Shown piece by piece: positions 10,423 to 19,853 of a DNA stretch of 32,854 bases. The notes beneath the pieces were generated by a model that saw nothing but the letters and a program-made list of their open reading frames with translations, made no database searches and was not told the DNA's origin. The position numbers and the translations under genes were made by a program. This stretch comes from Prolixibacteraceae bacterium (GTDB lineage Bacteria > Bacteroidota > Bacteroidia > Bacteroidales > Prolixibacteraceae): contig JAQICD010000141.1 in the NCBI GenBank assembly GCA_027858715.1, positions 1-32,854 on the forward strand. Reading direction: 5' to 3'. Within the stretch, counting starts at the first letter, position 1, and every line of letters starts with the position of its first letter.

Positions 10423-10430
10423 CAAAATTA
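10423..10430 (-). promoter_or_regulatory. candidate -7 element TAATTTTG for pdxA-ruvA-sprA
   Basis: The minus strand reads TAATTTTG, matching TAnnTTTG, inside the 213-base gap upstream of pdxA. It would leave a leader of over 100 bases. No -33 box at the ideal distance was seen. The rest of the gap (10294-10506) shows no other structure I can name. Confidence 0.25.
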
Positions 10431-10506
10431 ACCTTTTTTTTGAAACGAACACGACATCAAAATATGTGAATTCCCCATATAAATGCTGAACAACCTATCT
10501 CTGTTT

Positions 10507-11544
10507 TTAAAAATCGAACTGCTTATTAATTTTATCTATATCGTCTTGATTGATAAAGCTGGCTGAATAAATCATTGCCTCAATTTGTCTCAAATAATTG
10601 CGTTTCTCTTTGCCAGGAGCATACACAAACCCATCGAGAACTAAAACTCTGTTATTTAGCATATCGAGCATGGCTACATTGATAAAAGGGCCTCCCATAA
10701 AATCATTCTCAACTTTCCATAATCCTCGCATTTCGGATGCATAATTTCCGTCTTTTTGAAAAATACTAAACAAAACCGGCACAATACTCTCGGTTGTCAT
10801 GTAAGAACCTTCTGTTGGTCCGGGAACATATTTTTTCAGAAAAATATTCCGCTTTGCTTTCATATAGTCGGCAGTAAACGTACTATCGAGCTCGTAAGGA
10901 AACGAGTAGATAAAAATCCCCTGGCTGATTTCAGGTGTTTCAAAACGTATCCACATAAAATCATCTTCAACTTTATCAACTACAAAACCGGGAGGTACAT
11001 TAATAGTTACACCAAAATGCTCTTTAGTTTTGGCCGACACAGTTTTTACATTATAGTTTGAATAGTTTAATGATAAACGCTGGCGTTCAGCTCGTAGGAA
11101 AAAAGAGACAATCCGATCAGATTGTTCTGCGAAGAATTTTTCAAAATCGGCAAACGACGTTACATTCACATAAGCCACAGCCTGAGTATGTGCATGTACA
11201 TCACGTTTTAACAATACTTCATTCTTTTCAATGTTTTTATTAATTTTTACAACTACAATATTTCTACTGGTTTTGAATATGTCGCCAAAAGCTGCGTGAG
11301 GAATATTAATAAGGTTAAAAATTGGCTCATCCTGTGGTAATCCAAGTTGCTCCTGCGCCATTATCATCCTTATCATCTTTCCGGGAGCATTATCCCAGGC
11401 CGTAGGTTCAATTACCACTACTAATTCACCAGCTTTGCCGGTTACATTCTTTTTCATTGACGTTTGATTACGACTGTCGCAAGCTCCAAGCATTGCCAAT
11501 ATAGCAACCATCGTTATAACAAGCCTTACTCGTTTCATATTCAT
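10507..11544 (-). CDS. DUF4837 family lipoprotein
   Basis: 345 residues, recognised as the Bacteroidota-specific DUF4837 family, whose function is not established. The N terminus is a lipoprotein signal: basic start, hydrophobic core, and lipobox LGAC with the lipidated cysteine at residue 22 (residue 20 if translation starts at the second Met, base 11538). The mature protein begins with a polar linker, then GELVVVIEPTAWDNAPGKMI, a hallmark opening of the family, and contains repeated segments on handling mixed alpha/beta folding. It lies between the tatA terminator and pdxA, with gaps of about 106 and 213 bases, so it is probably its own transcript, although I see no TAnnTTTG element upstream. 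Location is likely periplasmic face or outer membrane; the exact sorting is not predictable here. Confidence 0.85.
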   Translation of the reverse strand: MNMKRVRLVITMVAILAMLGACDSRNQTSMKKNVTGKAGELVVVIEPTAWDNAPGKMIRMIMAQEQLGLPQDEPIFNLINIPHAAFGDIFKTSRNIVVVKINKNIEKNEVLLKRDVHAHTQAVAYVNVTSFADFEKFFAEQSDRIVSFFLRAERQRLSLNYSNYNVKTVSAKTKEHFGVTINVPPGFVVDKVEDDFMWIRFETPEISQGIFIYSFPYELDSTFTADYMKAKRNIFLKKYVPGPTEGSYMTTESIVPVLFSIFQKDGNYASEMRGLWKVENDFMGGPFINVAMLDMLNNRVLVLDGFVYAPGKEKRNYLRQIEAMIYSASFINQDDIDKINKQFDF

Positions 11545-11613
11545 AGCATTTTATAATGATTAACTAAAAACTCCCTTTTGTAATTCGGGATAAATTGAAA
11601 TCGATATAATTAC

Positions 11614-11640
11614 AACAAAAACCCCGCCATTCAGCAGGGT
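11614..11640 (-). terminator. intrinsic terminator after tatA
   Basis: On the minus strand, 10 bases past the tatA stop, ACCCTGC pairs with GCGGGGT (7 bp, one G-T pair) around a six-base loop, followed directly by TTTTTGTT. This is a standard rho-independent terminator and separates tatA from the downstream DUF4837 gene. Confidence 0.8.
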
Positions 11641-11650
11641 CTGTTATTAA

Positions 11651-11872
11651 TTAATCATTTTTCTCTTTTTTGTTTTCTGGTTCTGGTTCTGGTTCTGTTT
11701 CTGTTTCTTTAGTATTATTTTTGGTCGCATTTTTAAATTCCTTCATACCCTTTCCTATTCCTTTCATTAACTCAGGAATTTTTCTTCCACCAAAAAGAAT
11801 TATCACAATAACCAGTACGATTAATGCTATTTCGTACCCTCCAAGCATTCCGGCTATAACTGTCAAGTTCAT
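11651..11872 (-). CDS. tatA: TatA/E-type twin-arginine translocase subunit
   Basis: 73 residues. TatA/E proteins form the variable-size pore element that moves folded, twin-arginine-signal proteins across the inner membrane together with TatC. The sequence shows a single N-terminal membrane helix (about residues 8-26, ending [10 protein letters not shown], the classical FGxxKLPEL hinge), an amphipathic helix ([14 protein letters not shown]), and a highly charged low-complexity tail with EPEPEPE from a TCTGGT-type DNA repeat. I chose ATG 11872: the longer frame to 11911 starts at TTG and overlaps a TATATTTG promoter element that ends 23 bases before this ATG. It follows rseP after 103 bases and is followed by an intrinsic terminator, so it is probably monocistronic. 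tatC is not in the window. Confidence 0.9.
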   Translation of the reverse strand: MNLTVIAGMLGGYEIALIVLVIVIILFGGRKIPELMKGIGKGMKEFKNATKNNTKETETEPEPEPENKKEKND

Positions 11873-11895
11873 AGTATTTACAATATTAATTTGAA

Positions 11896-11903
11896 CAAAT
11901 ATA
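11896..11903 (-). promoter_or_regulatory. candidate -7 element TATATTTG for tatA
   Basis: The minus strand reads TATATTTG (TAnnTTTG), ending 23 bases before the tatA ATG. It sits inside the longer TTG-started reading frame and so argues for the shorter tatA. A -33 TTTG at the right spacing is not clear. Confidence 0.45.
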
Positions 11904-11975
11904 ATAATCAATTTTCAAAAGCGGTTATTATTAACAAAATAAAAGAACACCCCGCTTCTTGTTATAAGATATCAG

Positions 11976-13301
11976 CTACCGAAACAACCGTATTACATCG
12001 TTGGCATTGGCATAAAGCATCAGGAACAACAGAACGATAAGCCCCACATATTGCGCGTATTCGAAAAACTTATCGCTGGGTTTTCTACCAGTAACCATTT
12101 CGTATAAAACGAACATTACATGGCCGCCATCGAGAGCTGGAATTGGAAGCATATTCATAATACCTAAAATTATTGAAAGAAAAGCGGTCATGTCCCAAAA
12201 CACTTTCCAGTTCCAGATTCCAGGGAATATGCTGCCAATAGTGATAAAACCGCCCAATGATTCGTACCCCTTAGTAGTGCGGTTAAAAATAAGCTTGAAC
12301 TGCTTTAAGTAATCTCCCGAAGTTTTCCAACCTCTTTTAAGACCAGCTGGTATTGCTTCGAAAAAGTTGTATTCGAGCCGGGCAAACTCAAAATACTCCG
12401 AAATATTATTATTACGATTAACACCAAGCAGCCCTTCGGAGGTTAATGTAACGGGCATTTCAATTTCAGTGCCGCTACGCATAACCGTTACAGCAACTTC
12501 TTTGCCTTTATTGTTGTTAAGGTATTCCGTAAACTGGTCGTAATACTCAAATTGGATTCCGTCAATTGAAACAATTTCATCACCGATTTCGATTCCTGTT
12601 TCTTTTGCAGGCGATTCAGATGGGAAATCGGACACTTTTAGTTCGAAAGGATACCGCAACCCCAATACGCCACGGATTTTCATCAACTTGGCAATATCCT
12701 CTTCGTTAATCATTACATCTATCATTTGACCATCGCGCTCAACCTGAACCGACTCGGCCATTTCGAACATTATGGTTGGCAATATTTCAAAAAAATCAGC
12801 TATAGGTTCATTTTCAACCGATACAATTTTGTCGCCATTTTTAAAGCCAATGTCCCGGCCAACTTCATTTACAGTAATACCGTATTTTACATTTTCGGTT
12901 GGCAGGTATTCCTTACCCCAGGCATACGACATTCCTATATAAATTATAATTGCAGCCATAAAATTCATAAGCACACCACCAACCATAATCAGAAGTCGTT
13001 GATAAGCTTTTTTTGAGCGAAACTCCCATGGTTTAGGTTCTTGTTTCATTTGCTCTTTGTCCATCGACTCGTCAATCATTCCTGCAATTTTCACATATCC
13101 GCCAAGAGGTATCCAGCCAATTCCATATTCAGTTTCTCCTTTTTTGGTTTTAAATAACGAAAAGCCAGCATTGAAAAAGAGATAAAATTTTTCGACCCTG
13201 CACTTAAATATTTTAGCAAAAATAAAATGCCCAAGTTCGTGAATAACAATTAATAACGAAAGGCTTAAAAGGAATTGTGCAATCTTAACTAATACTTCCA
13301 T
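11976..13301 (-). CDS. rseP: RIP-type zinc metalloprotease (site-2 protease, RseP family)
   Basis: 441 residues, close to E. coli RseP (450). It is an intramembrane zinc protease that cuts membrane-anchored substrates such as anti-sigma factors or remnant signal peptides. The first membrane helix carries the zinc motif HELGH (H21, E22, H25). Two PDZ domains follow in the periplasm (roughly residues 138-200 and 215-290, with SPAKETGIEIGDEIVSIDG in the second). The third zinc ligand is D391 in LPIPALDGGH, near the C-terminal helices, preceded by N383 as in the family NxxPxPxLDG motif. It starts 19 bases after the dxr stop, so it is probably in one transcript with the M23 peptidase and dxr. Its substrate here is unknown. 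Confidence 0.95.
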   Translation of the reverse strand: MEVLVKIAQFLLSLSLLIVIHELGHFIFAKIFKCRVEKFYLFFNAGFSLFKTKKGETEYGIGWIPLGGYVKIAGMIDESMDKEQMKQEPKPWEFRSKKAYQRLLIMVGGVLMNFMAAIIIYIGMSYAWGKEYLPTENVKYGITVNEVGRDIGFKNGDKIVSVENEPIADFFEILPTIMFEMAESVQVERDGQMIDVMINEEDIAKLMKIRGVLGLRYPFELKVSDFPSESPAKETGIEIGDEIVSIDGIQFEYYDQFTEYLNNNKGKEVAVTVMRSGTEIEMPVTLTSEGLLGVNRNNNISEYFEFARLEYNFFEAIPAGLKRGWKTSGDYLKQFKLIFNRTTKGYESLGGFITIGSIFPGIWNWKVFWDMTAFLSIILGIMNMLPIPALDGGHVMFVLYEMVTGRKPSDKFFEYAQYVGLIVLLFLMLYANANDVIRLFR

Positions 13302-13320
13302 ATTCTCTCTACTCCTGTTT

Positions 13321-14478
13321 TTAACTCATTTGTTTAATAATTTCTAAAGCTTTCCGCCTTGTTTCTTTATCGGTTTCAATATAATCGTTGATTTCAGGCT
13401 GGCTAATAAAAGCAATTTGTTGCATACATTGTTCAATCAAAACGGGCATTTGTAAAAATTGCATCCTGCCGTTCAAAAAAGCATCAACAGCAATTTCGTT
13501 GGCTGCATTGATAATACAAGCCATATTCCCCCCTTTTTCAACTGCGTGATATGCGAGTGCAAGGTTACGAAATTTTTTGGTATCGGGTTTATGAAAAGTA
13601 AGTTCCGGATAGTCGGTAAAATTAAAACGTGGAAAATTATTCTCAACTCTTCCGGGGTAGCACATTGCATATTGGATAGGCAAACGCATATCGGGCAGCC
13701 CCAGCTGTGCTTTCAACGATCCGTCGGTAAACTGAACCAGCGAATGCACTATGCTTTGTGGGTGCACAACAACATCAATTTTGGATGCAGATACATCGAA
13801 AAGCCATTTTGCTTCGATAACCTCAAAACCCTTGTTCATAAGCGTTGCTGAATCAATGGTTATTTTAGCGCCCATATTCCAGTTAGGATGCGCCAAAGCC
13901 TGTTTGCTGGTAACTTTTTCGAGTTCTTTAAGCGTAAACTTTCGGAAAGGCCCACCGGAGCAGGTAAGTATAATTTTATCAATATCCTGGTGTTGCTCGC
14001 CTTCGAGACATTGAAATATTGCAGAATGTTCAGAATCGACCGGCAACAGATTCACATTATTTTCGGCACACAAACGGGTAATAATATCGCCGGCAACTAC
14101 TAATGTTTCTTTGTTGGCGAGGGCTATTTCTTTTCCTGATTTAATGGCGTTGATTACCGGCAGCAATCCGGCATACCCTACCATTGCAGCCACCACCATG
14201 TCAATTTCATCATCAAGCACTACTTGCTGTAATGCCAACGCACCTGAATAAACTTCAATTCCTTCTATCCCGAGAGCATCACTTAATTCATCATAGTGTT
14301 CATCGTTTGCAACGACAACAATTTTCGGTTTAAATTTTAAGGCTTGTCGAATAAGCAACTGCACATTGTTATGAGCTGTTAAAACTTTTACTGAAAAAAG
14401 AAGTGGATTCGCCTCAACGACATCAAGTGCTTGTGTACCTATCGAACCAGTTGATCCTAGAATTGCCAGTCGTTTCAT
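13321..14478 (-). CDS. dxr: 1-deoxy-D-xylulose 5-phosphate reductoisomerase
   Basis: 385 residues (E. coli Dxr 398). Catalyses the rearrangement and NADPH reduction of deoxyxylulose phosphate to 2-C-methylerythritol 4-phosphate, the committed step of the MEP isoprenoid pathway, in the cytosol. Visible: the NADPH-binding GSTGSIG at residues 8-14, LANKETLVVAG near 120-130, the metal-binding PVDSEHSAIFQ with D148 and E150, GGPFRKF near 175, the flexible-loop region HPNWNMGAKITIDSATLMNKG with acidic residues E219/E222 after it, and HPQSIVHSLVQFTDGSLKAQLG. All signatures are intact. It sits 13 bases downstream of the M23 peptidase gene and 19 bases upstream of rseP. The gene pair dxr-rseP is common in bacteria. 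Confidence 0.97.
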   Translation of the reverse strand: MKRLAILGSTGSIGTQALDVVEANPLLFSVKVLTAHNNVQLLIRQALKFKPKIVVVANDEHYDELSDALGIEGIEVYSGALALQQVVLDDEIDMVVAAMVGYAGLLPVINAIKSGKEIALANKETLVVAGDIITRLCAENNVNLLPVDSEHSAIFQCLEGEQHQDIDKIILTCSGGPFRKFTLKELEKVTSKQALAHPNWNMGAKITIDSATLMNKGFEVIEAKWLFDVSASKIDVVVHPQSIVHSLVQFTDGSLKAQLGLPDMRLPIQYAMCYPGRVENNFPRFNFTDYPELTFHKPDTKKFRNLALAYHAVEKGGNMACIINAANEIAVDAFLNGRMQFLQMPVLIEQCMQQIAFISQPEINDYIETDKETRRKALEIIKQMS

Positions 14479-14491
14479 AAATATTTATTAA

Positions 14492-15346
14492 TTAAAAATT
14501 GATATAAGCTTCGGGATCCAGCGGCATGCCATTTTGCCAAAGCTCAATGTGTAAATGTGGCCCTGTTGAATACATTCCTTCGTCACCTATAATGGCAATT
14601 ACATCGCCGGCTTTAACGCGTTCGCCGGGCTTTACAGTAATTTCAGAATTGTGTTTATATATTGATATTATATTATTAGAGTGCTGAATTTGTACAACAT
14701 ACCCTGTTGTGACCAACCATTCGGCAAAAATAACGGTGCCGTCGAGTACTGCATATATCTGTGAATTTTCTTTGGCAACTATATCGGTTCCGTAATGCCC
14801 AGGGCCTGCATTAAAACGATTAATTACAACCCCTTCAACGGGCGTGAAAAAGTTAAGGCCACCAATTGATGTCGATGTTTCGTTGCTATTCATATATGAA
14901 AACTTGTACTTATCAGGACCAATCAAAGCATTAAAAATAGAATCGTCGCGTACAGGTTGCAAGTTTGCATTCTGTGTATGTGTATCTTCACTATTATAAA
15001 TTGTATCAACCACTACACCACCTGTAATAACCTGGCGAATATTCTCAAGATATGTATCGCGCTTTTCTATTTCAGATGAAAGAGAATCAATCATAATCGA
15101 ATGGTAAACCATCATTTTGCTTAAATTACCAGACGGGTAGCCTGGTACATTGTATTTGACCGGTGTATAAAAAATCAATAATACGGTTACGATAACCCCC
15201 AATACAAATATTAATGTATTATACCCCCAGAATTTCATTTCCGATACCTGCATCGAAAAAACCTCGGTAAGGTTTTGCTTATCAACAACAGACAAGCGGT
15301 AATTTCTGAGTGCTGTTTTTATAAAAGACTTCTTCTTTTCGGGCAT
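14492..15346 (-). CDS. M23 family membrane-anchored peptidase
   Basis: 284 residues. M23 (LytM-type) zinc endopeptidases cut peptide cross-bridges of peptidoglycan, or act as non-catalytic activators of amidases. One membrane helix at about 43-60 anchors it after a basic cytoplasmic N terminus, a short coiled stretch follows (about 85-105), and the C-terminal domain (about 168-284) has the full zinc/catalytic set: H184 and D188 in GHYGTD, H232 in IYKHNS, H264 and H266 in PHLHIE. It is therefore likely active. I chose ATG 15346 rather than the TTG at 15355. A TAAATTTG promoter element ends 20 bases before this ATG. It heads a probable operon with dxr and rseP and is divergent from the initiator tRNA. 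Confidence 0.9.
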   Translation of the reverse strand: MPEKKKSFIKTALRNYRLSVVDKQNLTEVFSMQVSEMKFWGYNTLIFVLGVIVTVLLIFYTPVKYNVPGYPSGNLSKMMVYHSIMIDSLSSEIEKRDTYLENIRQVITGGVVVDTIYNSEDTHTQNANLQPVRDDSIFNALIGPDKYKFSYMNSNETSTSIGGLNFFTPVEGVVINRFNAGPGHYGTDIVAKENSQIYAVLDGTVIFAEWLVTTGYVVQIQHSNNIISIYKHNSEITVKPGERVKAGDVIAIIGDEGMYSTGPHLHIELWQNGMPLDPEAYINF

Positions 15347-15366
15347 TTGCTTCAAATTAAGAGCTA

Positions 15367-15374
15367 CAAATTTA
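15367..15374 (-). promoter_or_regulatory. candidate promoter of M23-dxr-rseP
   Basis: Minus strand TAAATTTG (TAnnTTTG) ends 20 bases before the M23 ATG. A TTTTG lies 22 bases further upstream (15397-15401), close to but slightly beyond the usual 19-21 base spacing to the -33 box. Confidence 0.5.
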
Positions 15375-15541
15375 AAAATTTAAACACAGGATAAAACAAA
15401 AATTGCCCTGTTGCATGCCTTAGTGAGAAATAAATAATAAAAATACACTCCCCATTTTCGGCCAACTTCATAGTCTTAAACATCTTACCAAACAACACAG
15501 AAGATAGGGGTTTCCGAATTCATCAAAAAAACAAAATATGT

Positions 15542-15572
15542 TTTGGATTTTCATTTAAGATATCTATATTTG
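15542..15572 (+). promoter_or_regulatory. promoter of the initiator tRNA gene
   Basis: TTTG at 15542-15545 and TATATTTG at 15565-15572, separated by exactly 19 bases, match the Bacteroidota vegetative promoter (TTTG-N19-21-TAnnTTTG). It is the clearest promoter in the window and places the start near 15579, about 27 bases before the tRNA. Confidence 0.75.
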
Positions 15573-15605
15573 CATCCGCATTTGAGAAACAAATGTACCG
15601 GATAT

Positions 15606-15678
<73 letters not shown>

Positions 15679-15683
15679 CTAGT

Positions 15684-15718
15684 AAAAAGAGAATCGATTT
15701 TCGGTTCTCTTTTTTTTG
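15684..15718 (+). terminator. intrinsic terminator after tRNA-fMet
   Basis: AGAGAATCGA pairs with TCGGTTCTCT (10 bp including one G-T pair) around a three-base loop, flanked by an A-run and followed by eight T. It lies six bases after the mature tRNA end. Confidence 0.9.
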
Positions 15719-15811
15719 AGGATAACCTCAAACCTTCAGTTAAGAACTCTACCGAATTGACAAAAGGGCAACAAAACACAAATCATAGTCTTTTTACATT
15801 ATTTTTGCAGC

Positions 15812-16843
15812 ATGATTAGTGAATGTTATATTGAAGATATCTATCAATCATCAACAGTGATTATCGATGTTCGCTCACCAGGAGAATACGAGAAAGGCCA
15901 TATACCCCGTGCTGTAAATATTCCGCTCTTCTCAAACGACGAAAGGGCTCATGTGGGAACCGTTTACAAGCAACAATCGAAAGAAGATGCCATAAAGCTG
16001 GGCTACAAATACGTAACCCCTAAACTACAATGGTTTATCGACGAAAGTATAAAAGTTGCCCCCGGTCGCGAAGTTGTCGTTCATTGCTGGCGGGGTGGCA
16101 TGCGCAGCCAGTCGTTTGCACAACACTTATCGGAAAACGGTTTTAGCAATGTGCAGGTTATAAAAGGCGGCTACAAATCGTACCGGCATTTTGTACTAAA
16201 CACTTTCGAGAAAGAATATTGTTTACGAATACTGGGCGGCTATACCGGCAGTGGCAAAACATACATTTTGCAGGAACTAAAAAAAATTGGCGAACAAGTC
16301 ATAGACCTCGAAAGACTTGCCAATCATAAAGGCTCGGCTTTTGGCGGGATAAACCAGCCTCAGCAGCCTACTGTTGAGCAATTCGAAAACAACCTGCATG
16401 AACAATGGCTAAAACTCGACCACAGTAAACCTATTTGGCTCGAAGATGAAAGCCACAATATTGGCGCTGATAAAATACCCATGCCCCTTTACCTGCAAAT
16501 GCGCAATTCGCAATTATTTTTTCTTGATATCCCAAACACCGAAAGAGCCAAGCATTTAGTCGGTGAGTATGCAAATTGTAACATAGAAAAACTAGCCGAA
16601 TCCATTCACAAAATAGCCAAACGGCTCGGATTTCAAAACGAAAAACTAGCCATCGAAATGCTTGAACAAGAAAACTTTTACGATGTTGCTTTTATCACCT
16701 TGCATTATTACGATAAAAGTTACATGAAAGGGATGTCGGCAAGAAATAAAGATATGGTTCACACTATTAAACTCGACTATGTTAACCACAAAAAAAATGC
16801 TGAAACAATAATACAATATCTCAAGAGAAATGGAAACAATTAA
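15812..16843 (+). CDS. mnmH: tRNA 2-selenouridine synthase
   Basis: 343 residues (E. coli SelU/MnmH 364). It uses selenophosphate to convert 2-thiouridine to 2-selenouridine at the wobble position of Lys, Glu and Gln tRNAs, through a geranylated intermediate. An N-terminal rhodanese domain (about 1-130) carries the catalytic C92 in HCWRGGMRS. It is followed by a P-loop NTPase-like domain with Walker [10 protein letters not shown] at 142-150. The gene overlaps selD by 14 bases, and SelD makes its selenium donor, which supports the assignment. A TATTTTTG element ends four bases before the ATG, so initiation may be leaderless. Confidence 0.95.
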   Translation: MISECYIEDIYQSSTVIIDVRSPGEYEKGHIPRAVNIPLFSNDERAHVGTVYKQQSKEDAIKLGYKYVTPKLQWFIDESIKVAPGREVVVHCWRGGMRSQSFAQHLSENGFSNVQVIKGGYKSYRHFVLNTFEKEYCLRILGGYTGSGKTYILQELKKIGEQVIDLERLANHKGSAFGGINQPQQPTVEQFENNLHEQWLKLDHSKPIWLEDESHNIGADKIPMPLYLQMRNSQLFFLDIPNTERAKHLVGEYANCNIEKLAESIHKIAKRLGFQNEKLAIEMLEQENFYDVAFITLHYYDKSYMKGMSARNKDMVHTIKLDYVNHKKNAETIIQYLKRNGNN

Positions 16844-17861
16844 ACTCACTAAATACAGTCATGGTGCCGGATGCGGCTGCAAAATTTCGCCTAAAGTTCT
16901 AAGCACCATTCTCGAAACTAAAAAAGAACAAACCCTCGATGCAAGGCTTTTGGTTGGCAATGACAATCGCGACGATGCAGCGGTTTACGATCTGGGAAAT
17001 GGACATGCTGTTATAAGTACCACCGATTTTTTTATGCCCATTGTTGACGACCCTTTTATGTTTGGAAAAATTGCAGCAGCCAATGCCATCAGCGATGTAT
17101 ATGCCATGGGTGGAAAGCCACTTATGGCCATTGCCATTCTTGGTTGGCCGGTTGACAAAATACCTGCCAAGATAGCCCAACAAGTTCTCGAAGGCGGTCG
17201 TGAAGCTTGCAAAGAAGCTGGAATTGCTCTTGCCGGAGGCCACAGCATAGACAGCCCCGAACCAATTTTTGGTCTGGCTGTTACCGGCGAAGTGGAAATA
17301 AACAAAATAAAACGCAACGACACAGCTACCGAAGGATGCCGTTTGTTCCTGACCAAACCACTTGGTGTTGGCATATTTACAACTGCACAAAAGCAATGTA
17401 AACTAAAGCCTGAACACGAACAGGTTGCACCCCACTTCATGTCTCAGCTCAACACCATTGGTCAACAACTTTCCGAATCGGAATATGTTAAGGCAATGAC
17501 CGATGTTACTGGATTTGGTTTGCTTGGCCACCTTACAGAAATGTGCGAAGGCAGCAACCTTTCGGCCGAAATTGAGTTCGACAAAATACCTAAAATTGCC
17601 GAGGTAGATTATTATATTGCTCAAAACTGCATACCCGGCGGCACACACCGAAACTGGGACAGTTATGGGCAAAACATTAAATTGAAAAACGAACAAATGA
17701 AATCCATACTATGCGACCCCCAAACCAGCGGAGGTCTTCTTATTGCCGTTGAAAAAGACGGCTTGCAAGAAATAGAAAAATTATTCAAAGAGAACCAAAT
17801 TGAAGCGGAATCTTTTGGCAAATTAATAACCCGCACCAATAAAATAATCCATGTTTTTTAA
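16830..17861 (+). CDS. selD: selenide, water dikinase (selenophosphate synthase)
   Basis: 343 residues (E. coli 347). Makes selenophosphate from selenide and ATP. The active site near the N terminus is SHGAGCGCK, with C15 equivalent to the catalytic Cys (or selenocysteine) and K18 as the essential lysine, so this is the cysteine form and needs no UGA recoding. Further family blocks: [71 protein letters not shown] and [12 protein letters not shown]. It starts inside the end of mnmH and its own end overlaps the next gene by 11 bases, so translation is likely coupled. No selA, selB or tRNA-Sec is in the window, so in this context it appears to feed tRNA selenation. Confidence 0.97.
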   Translation: METIKLTKYSHGAGCGCKISPKVLSTILETKKEQTLDARLLVGNDNRDDAAVYDLGNGHAVISTTDFFMPIVDDPFMFGKIAAANAISDVYAMGGKPLMAIAILGWPVDKIPAKIAQQVLEGGREACKEAGIALAGGHSIDSPEPIFGLAVTGEVEINKIKRNDTATEGCRLFLTKPLGVGIFTTAQKQCKLKPEHEQVAPHFMSQLNTIGQQLSESEYVKAMTDVTGFGLLGHLTEMCEGSNLSAEIEFDKIPKIAEVDYYIAQNCIPGGTHRNWDSYGQNIKLKNEQMKSILCDPQTSGGLLIAVEKDGLQEIEKLFKENQIEAESFGKLITRTNKIIHVF

Positions 17862-19104
17862 TCCAGCACATTCCTTTGCAATGAAAGCAGCAATTATAAC
17901 GCTGATTATATTTTCAGCAATCGGTTTTTACACGTTCCGGGGATACCTGAAATCATTAAAAATATCAGTAAAAAAGTTGATCTTGATTTATGGTATATCA
18001 TTTACTGTATTGTTTTCAGGGTTTGCATTAATATGGCAACGGCAAGTTGAGAACTATGCCAATGTTTCAACAATGACAAATATTTTTATCAGCTTATCGG
18101 TTGTTGTTTTTCTCGCTTTTTTCTTTTCCACAATCTTCTTTTTTACCGACGATCTTATTCGCTTTTTACGTTGGATAATAATCTCGATTAAAAAAAAACG
18201 GTTTGCAAACTATACTCTGCGCAGTAAAGCAAGCGGCATTGTGGGCTTATCTTTCAATACAATCCTACTCACTCTCTTCATGTACGGAACACTAATTGGT
18301 TTTACAAATTACAAAGCACACAAAATCCAACTGAATCATGAAAATGTTCCCGCTGCATTTAATGGTTTCAAAATTGTCCAGATTTCAGATATGCATCTGG
18401 GAACCTTTGGCAGCATAAAACAAGTTGAAAAAGGATTAAAACTGGTAGAGGAGCAACAAGCCGACTTAATCGTTATCACAGGCGATATGGTTAACAATAT
18501 CTCAACCGAAGCTACACCGTATGTTGATGCGTTGAAAAAGCTGACTGCACCACACGGGAAATTCGCGATTTTAGGAAATCACGATTACGCCCATTATGCC
18601 GGTGATTTTACAAAACTGGAAATGCAAACCGACACTGATAATTTACGGGAAATAATAAAACAGATGGGGTTCCAAATTCTTGAAAATGAACATGAAATTA
18701 TCAGGTTAATCAACGACTCTATAATTATTGCCGGCGTCGAAAACTGGGGAATTGCACCATTCCCCCAGTACGGCGATTTAGATAAAGCCTTAAACGGTGT
18801 ACATAAAAATAGCTTTGTAGTATTGCTTTCGCACGATCCATCGCACTGGGAAGAACAAATAATAAACTTTCCAGTGAATATTGAACTCACATTAAGCGGA
18901 CATACACATGGAATGCAATTTGGTATTGAAACAAATAATTTCAAATGGAGCCCAGTCCAGTATCGCTACGAAAAATGGACCGGAATGTACCAGAATGGAA
19001 ATAAGTACCTGTACGTTAACCGTGGTTTTGGTGGTATTGGTTTTCCCGGGCGCGTTGGAATACGCCCCGAAATCACCGTCATTGAACTGCTAAAAAGCAA
19101 TTAA
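17851..19104 (+). CDS. membrane metallophosphoesterase
   Basis: 417 residues. The N-terminal half has four hydrophobic segments (about 11-30, 42-62, 75-99, 130-151). The C-terminal half is a calcineurin-like phosphoesterase with the complete two-metal set: D180/H182 in QISDMHLG, D212 in TGDMVNN, N243/H244 in LGNHDY, H328 in LLSHDPSH, and H351/H353 in SGHTHG. This resembles the YkuE/YaeI group, some of which act on membrane lipids or nucleotides, but the substrate is not determinable. The first ATG overlaps the selD end by 11 bases; a second ATG at 17881 (residue 11) would remove the overlap and begin directly at the first helix, so it is a real alternative. Its stop shares TTAA with the convergent LytTR gene. 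Why it is joined to selenium genes is unclear. Confidence 0.88.
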   Translation: MFFNPAHSFAMKAAIITLIIFSAIGFYTFRGYLKSLKISVKKLILIYGISFTVLFSGFALIWQRQVENYANVSTMTNIFISLSVVVFLAFFFSTIFFFTDDLIRFLRWIIISIKKKRFANYTLRSKASGIVGLSFNTILLTLFMYGTLIGFTNYKAHKIQLNHENVPAAFNGFKIVQISDMHLGTFGSIKQVEKGLKLVEEQQADLIVITGDMVNNISTEATPYVDALKKLTAPHGKFAILGNHDYAHYAGDFTKLEMQTDTDNLREIIKQMGFQILENEHEIIRLINDSIIIAGVENWGIAPFPQYGDLDKALNGVHKNSFVVLLSHDPSHWEEQIINFPVNIELTLSGHTHGMQFGIETNNFKWSPVQYRYEKWTGMYQNGNKYLYVNRGFGGIGFPGRVGIRPEITVIELLKSN

Positions 19105-19853
19105 AAGCTAAGCACTTTTTTCAAATTCTTGTAACCACTCTTACTGATTTTCAACTTAGTATGGTCGTTTTTTAAAATAGCAATGTGCGTTTCCTTTTCG
19201 TATTGTTGAATTTCGGCAATCTCATCAACTTTTACGATAAACGAACGATGAATTCGCGTAAAATCAGATTGATTAAGATGATTTTCGAAGAACTTCATCG
19301 TTTTTTGCTTCACAAAACGCTTGTCTTTGGTATAAATCATCACATAATCGTCGAGCGATTCGAGGTAACGTATCTGGTCAACAGGAATAATATGAATCTT
19401 ACTCTTATCTTTAACCACGACCCTTTCAATAAAGTCAGATTCCGGCTCTTCAGTCAGTTTATCAATCGGCGTTTCTCCGGTAACATTTCCATTAATTCGC
19501 TCTATGGCTCTGTCGATCGACTCCATTAAGCGTTCTTTTGAAAATGGCTTCAAAAGGTAATCAACGGCATGATGTTCAAAAGCTTTTATGGCGTACTGAT
19601 TAAAAGCGGTTGTGAATATTATTTCTGGCCGGTGTTCAAGCAGTTCAAGCATTTCGAAACCTGTAAGCTTGGGCATTTGAACATCAAGCAAAATTAAATC
19701 AGGCTTCATTTCATTAATGGATTTTAGTCCGTCGAAGCCATTTTCACACTCAGCAATTACCTCAACCCGATCGTGGTTTTCGAGATAACTTTTTACAAGA
19801 TTACGTGCCAATAATTCATCTTCAATAATGATCGTTCTGATTTTTGTGCTCAT
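19101..19853 (-). CDS. LytTR-family response regulator
   Basis: 250 residues. The receiver domain (1-120) has the acidic pair E11/D12, phospho-acceptor D57 in LLDVQMPKLTG, T81/T82 and K102 in LLKPFS. A linker of about 25 residues leads to a LytTR DNA-binding domain (about 145-250, with IRYLESLDDYVMIYT and FTRIHRSFIVKVDEI), which binds direct repeats upstream of target genes. The start ATG overlaps the kinase stop as ATGA, so it is translationally coupled to the LytS-type sensor; the two form one two-component system, with phosphate passing from kinase H172 to D57. The 3' end overlaps the convergent phosphoesterase gene by four bases. Target genes are unknown; control of envelope or transport genes is typical for the family. 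Confidence 0.94.
   Translation of the reverse strand: MSTKIRTIIIEDELLARNLVKSYLENHDRVEVIAECENGFDGLKSINEMKPDLILLDVQMPKLTGFEMLELLEHRPEIIFTTAFNQYAIKAFEHHAVDYLLKPFSKERLMESIDRAIERINGNVTGETPIDKLTEEPESDFIERVVVKDKSKIHIIPVDQIRYLESLDDYVMIYTKDKRFVKQKTMKFFENHLNQSDFTRIHRSFIVKVDEIAEIQQYEKETHIAILKNDHTKLKISKSGYKNLKKVLSF

Noticed and set aside
11670-11700. TCTGGT-like tandem repeat in tatA as a phase-variation tract
   Set aside because: The units are hexamers in frame coding EP repeats in a tolerant tail; length change would not switch the gene off.
11873-11911. TTG-started extension of TatA
   Set aside because: It covers a likely promoter element, and TatA proteins begin directly before their membrane helix as the ATG at 11872 does.
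11943-11960. Possible terminator between rseP and tatA
   Set aside because: Only a five-base AAGAA/TTCTT stem with an eight-base loop before an interrupted T-run; too weak to annotate.
16899-17440. Antisense frames of 151 and 165 codons within selD
   Set aside because: They lie wholly opposite a highly conserved enzyme and show no domain; codon bias of selD explains their openness.
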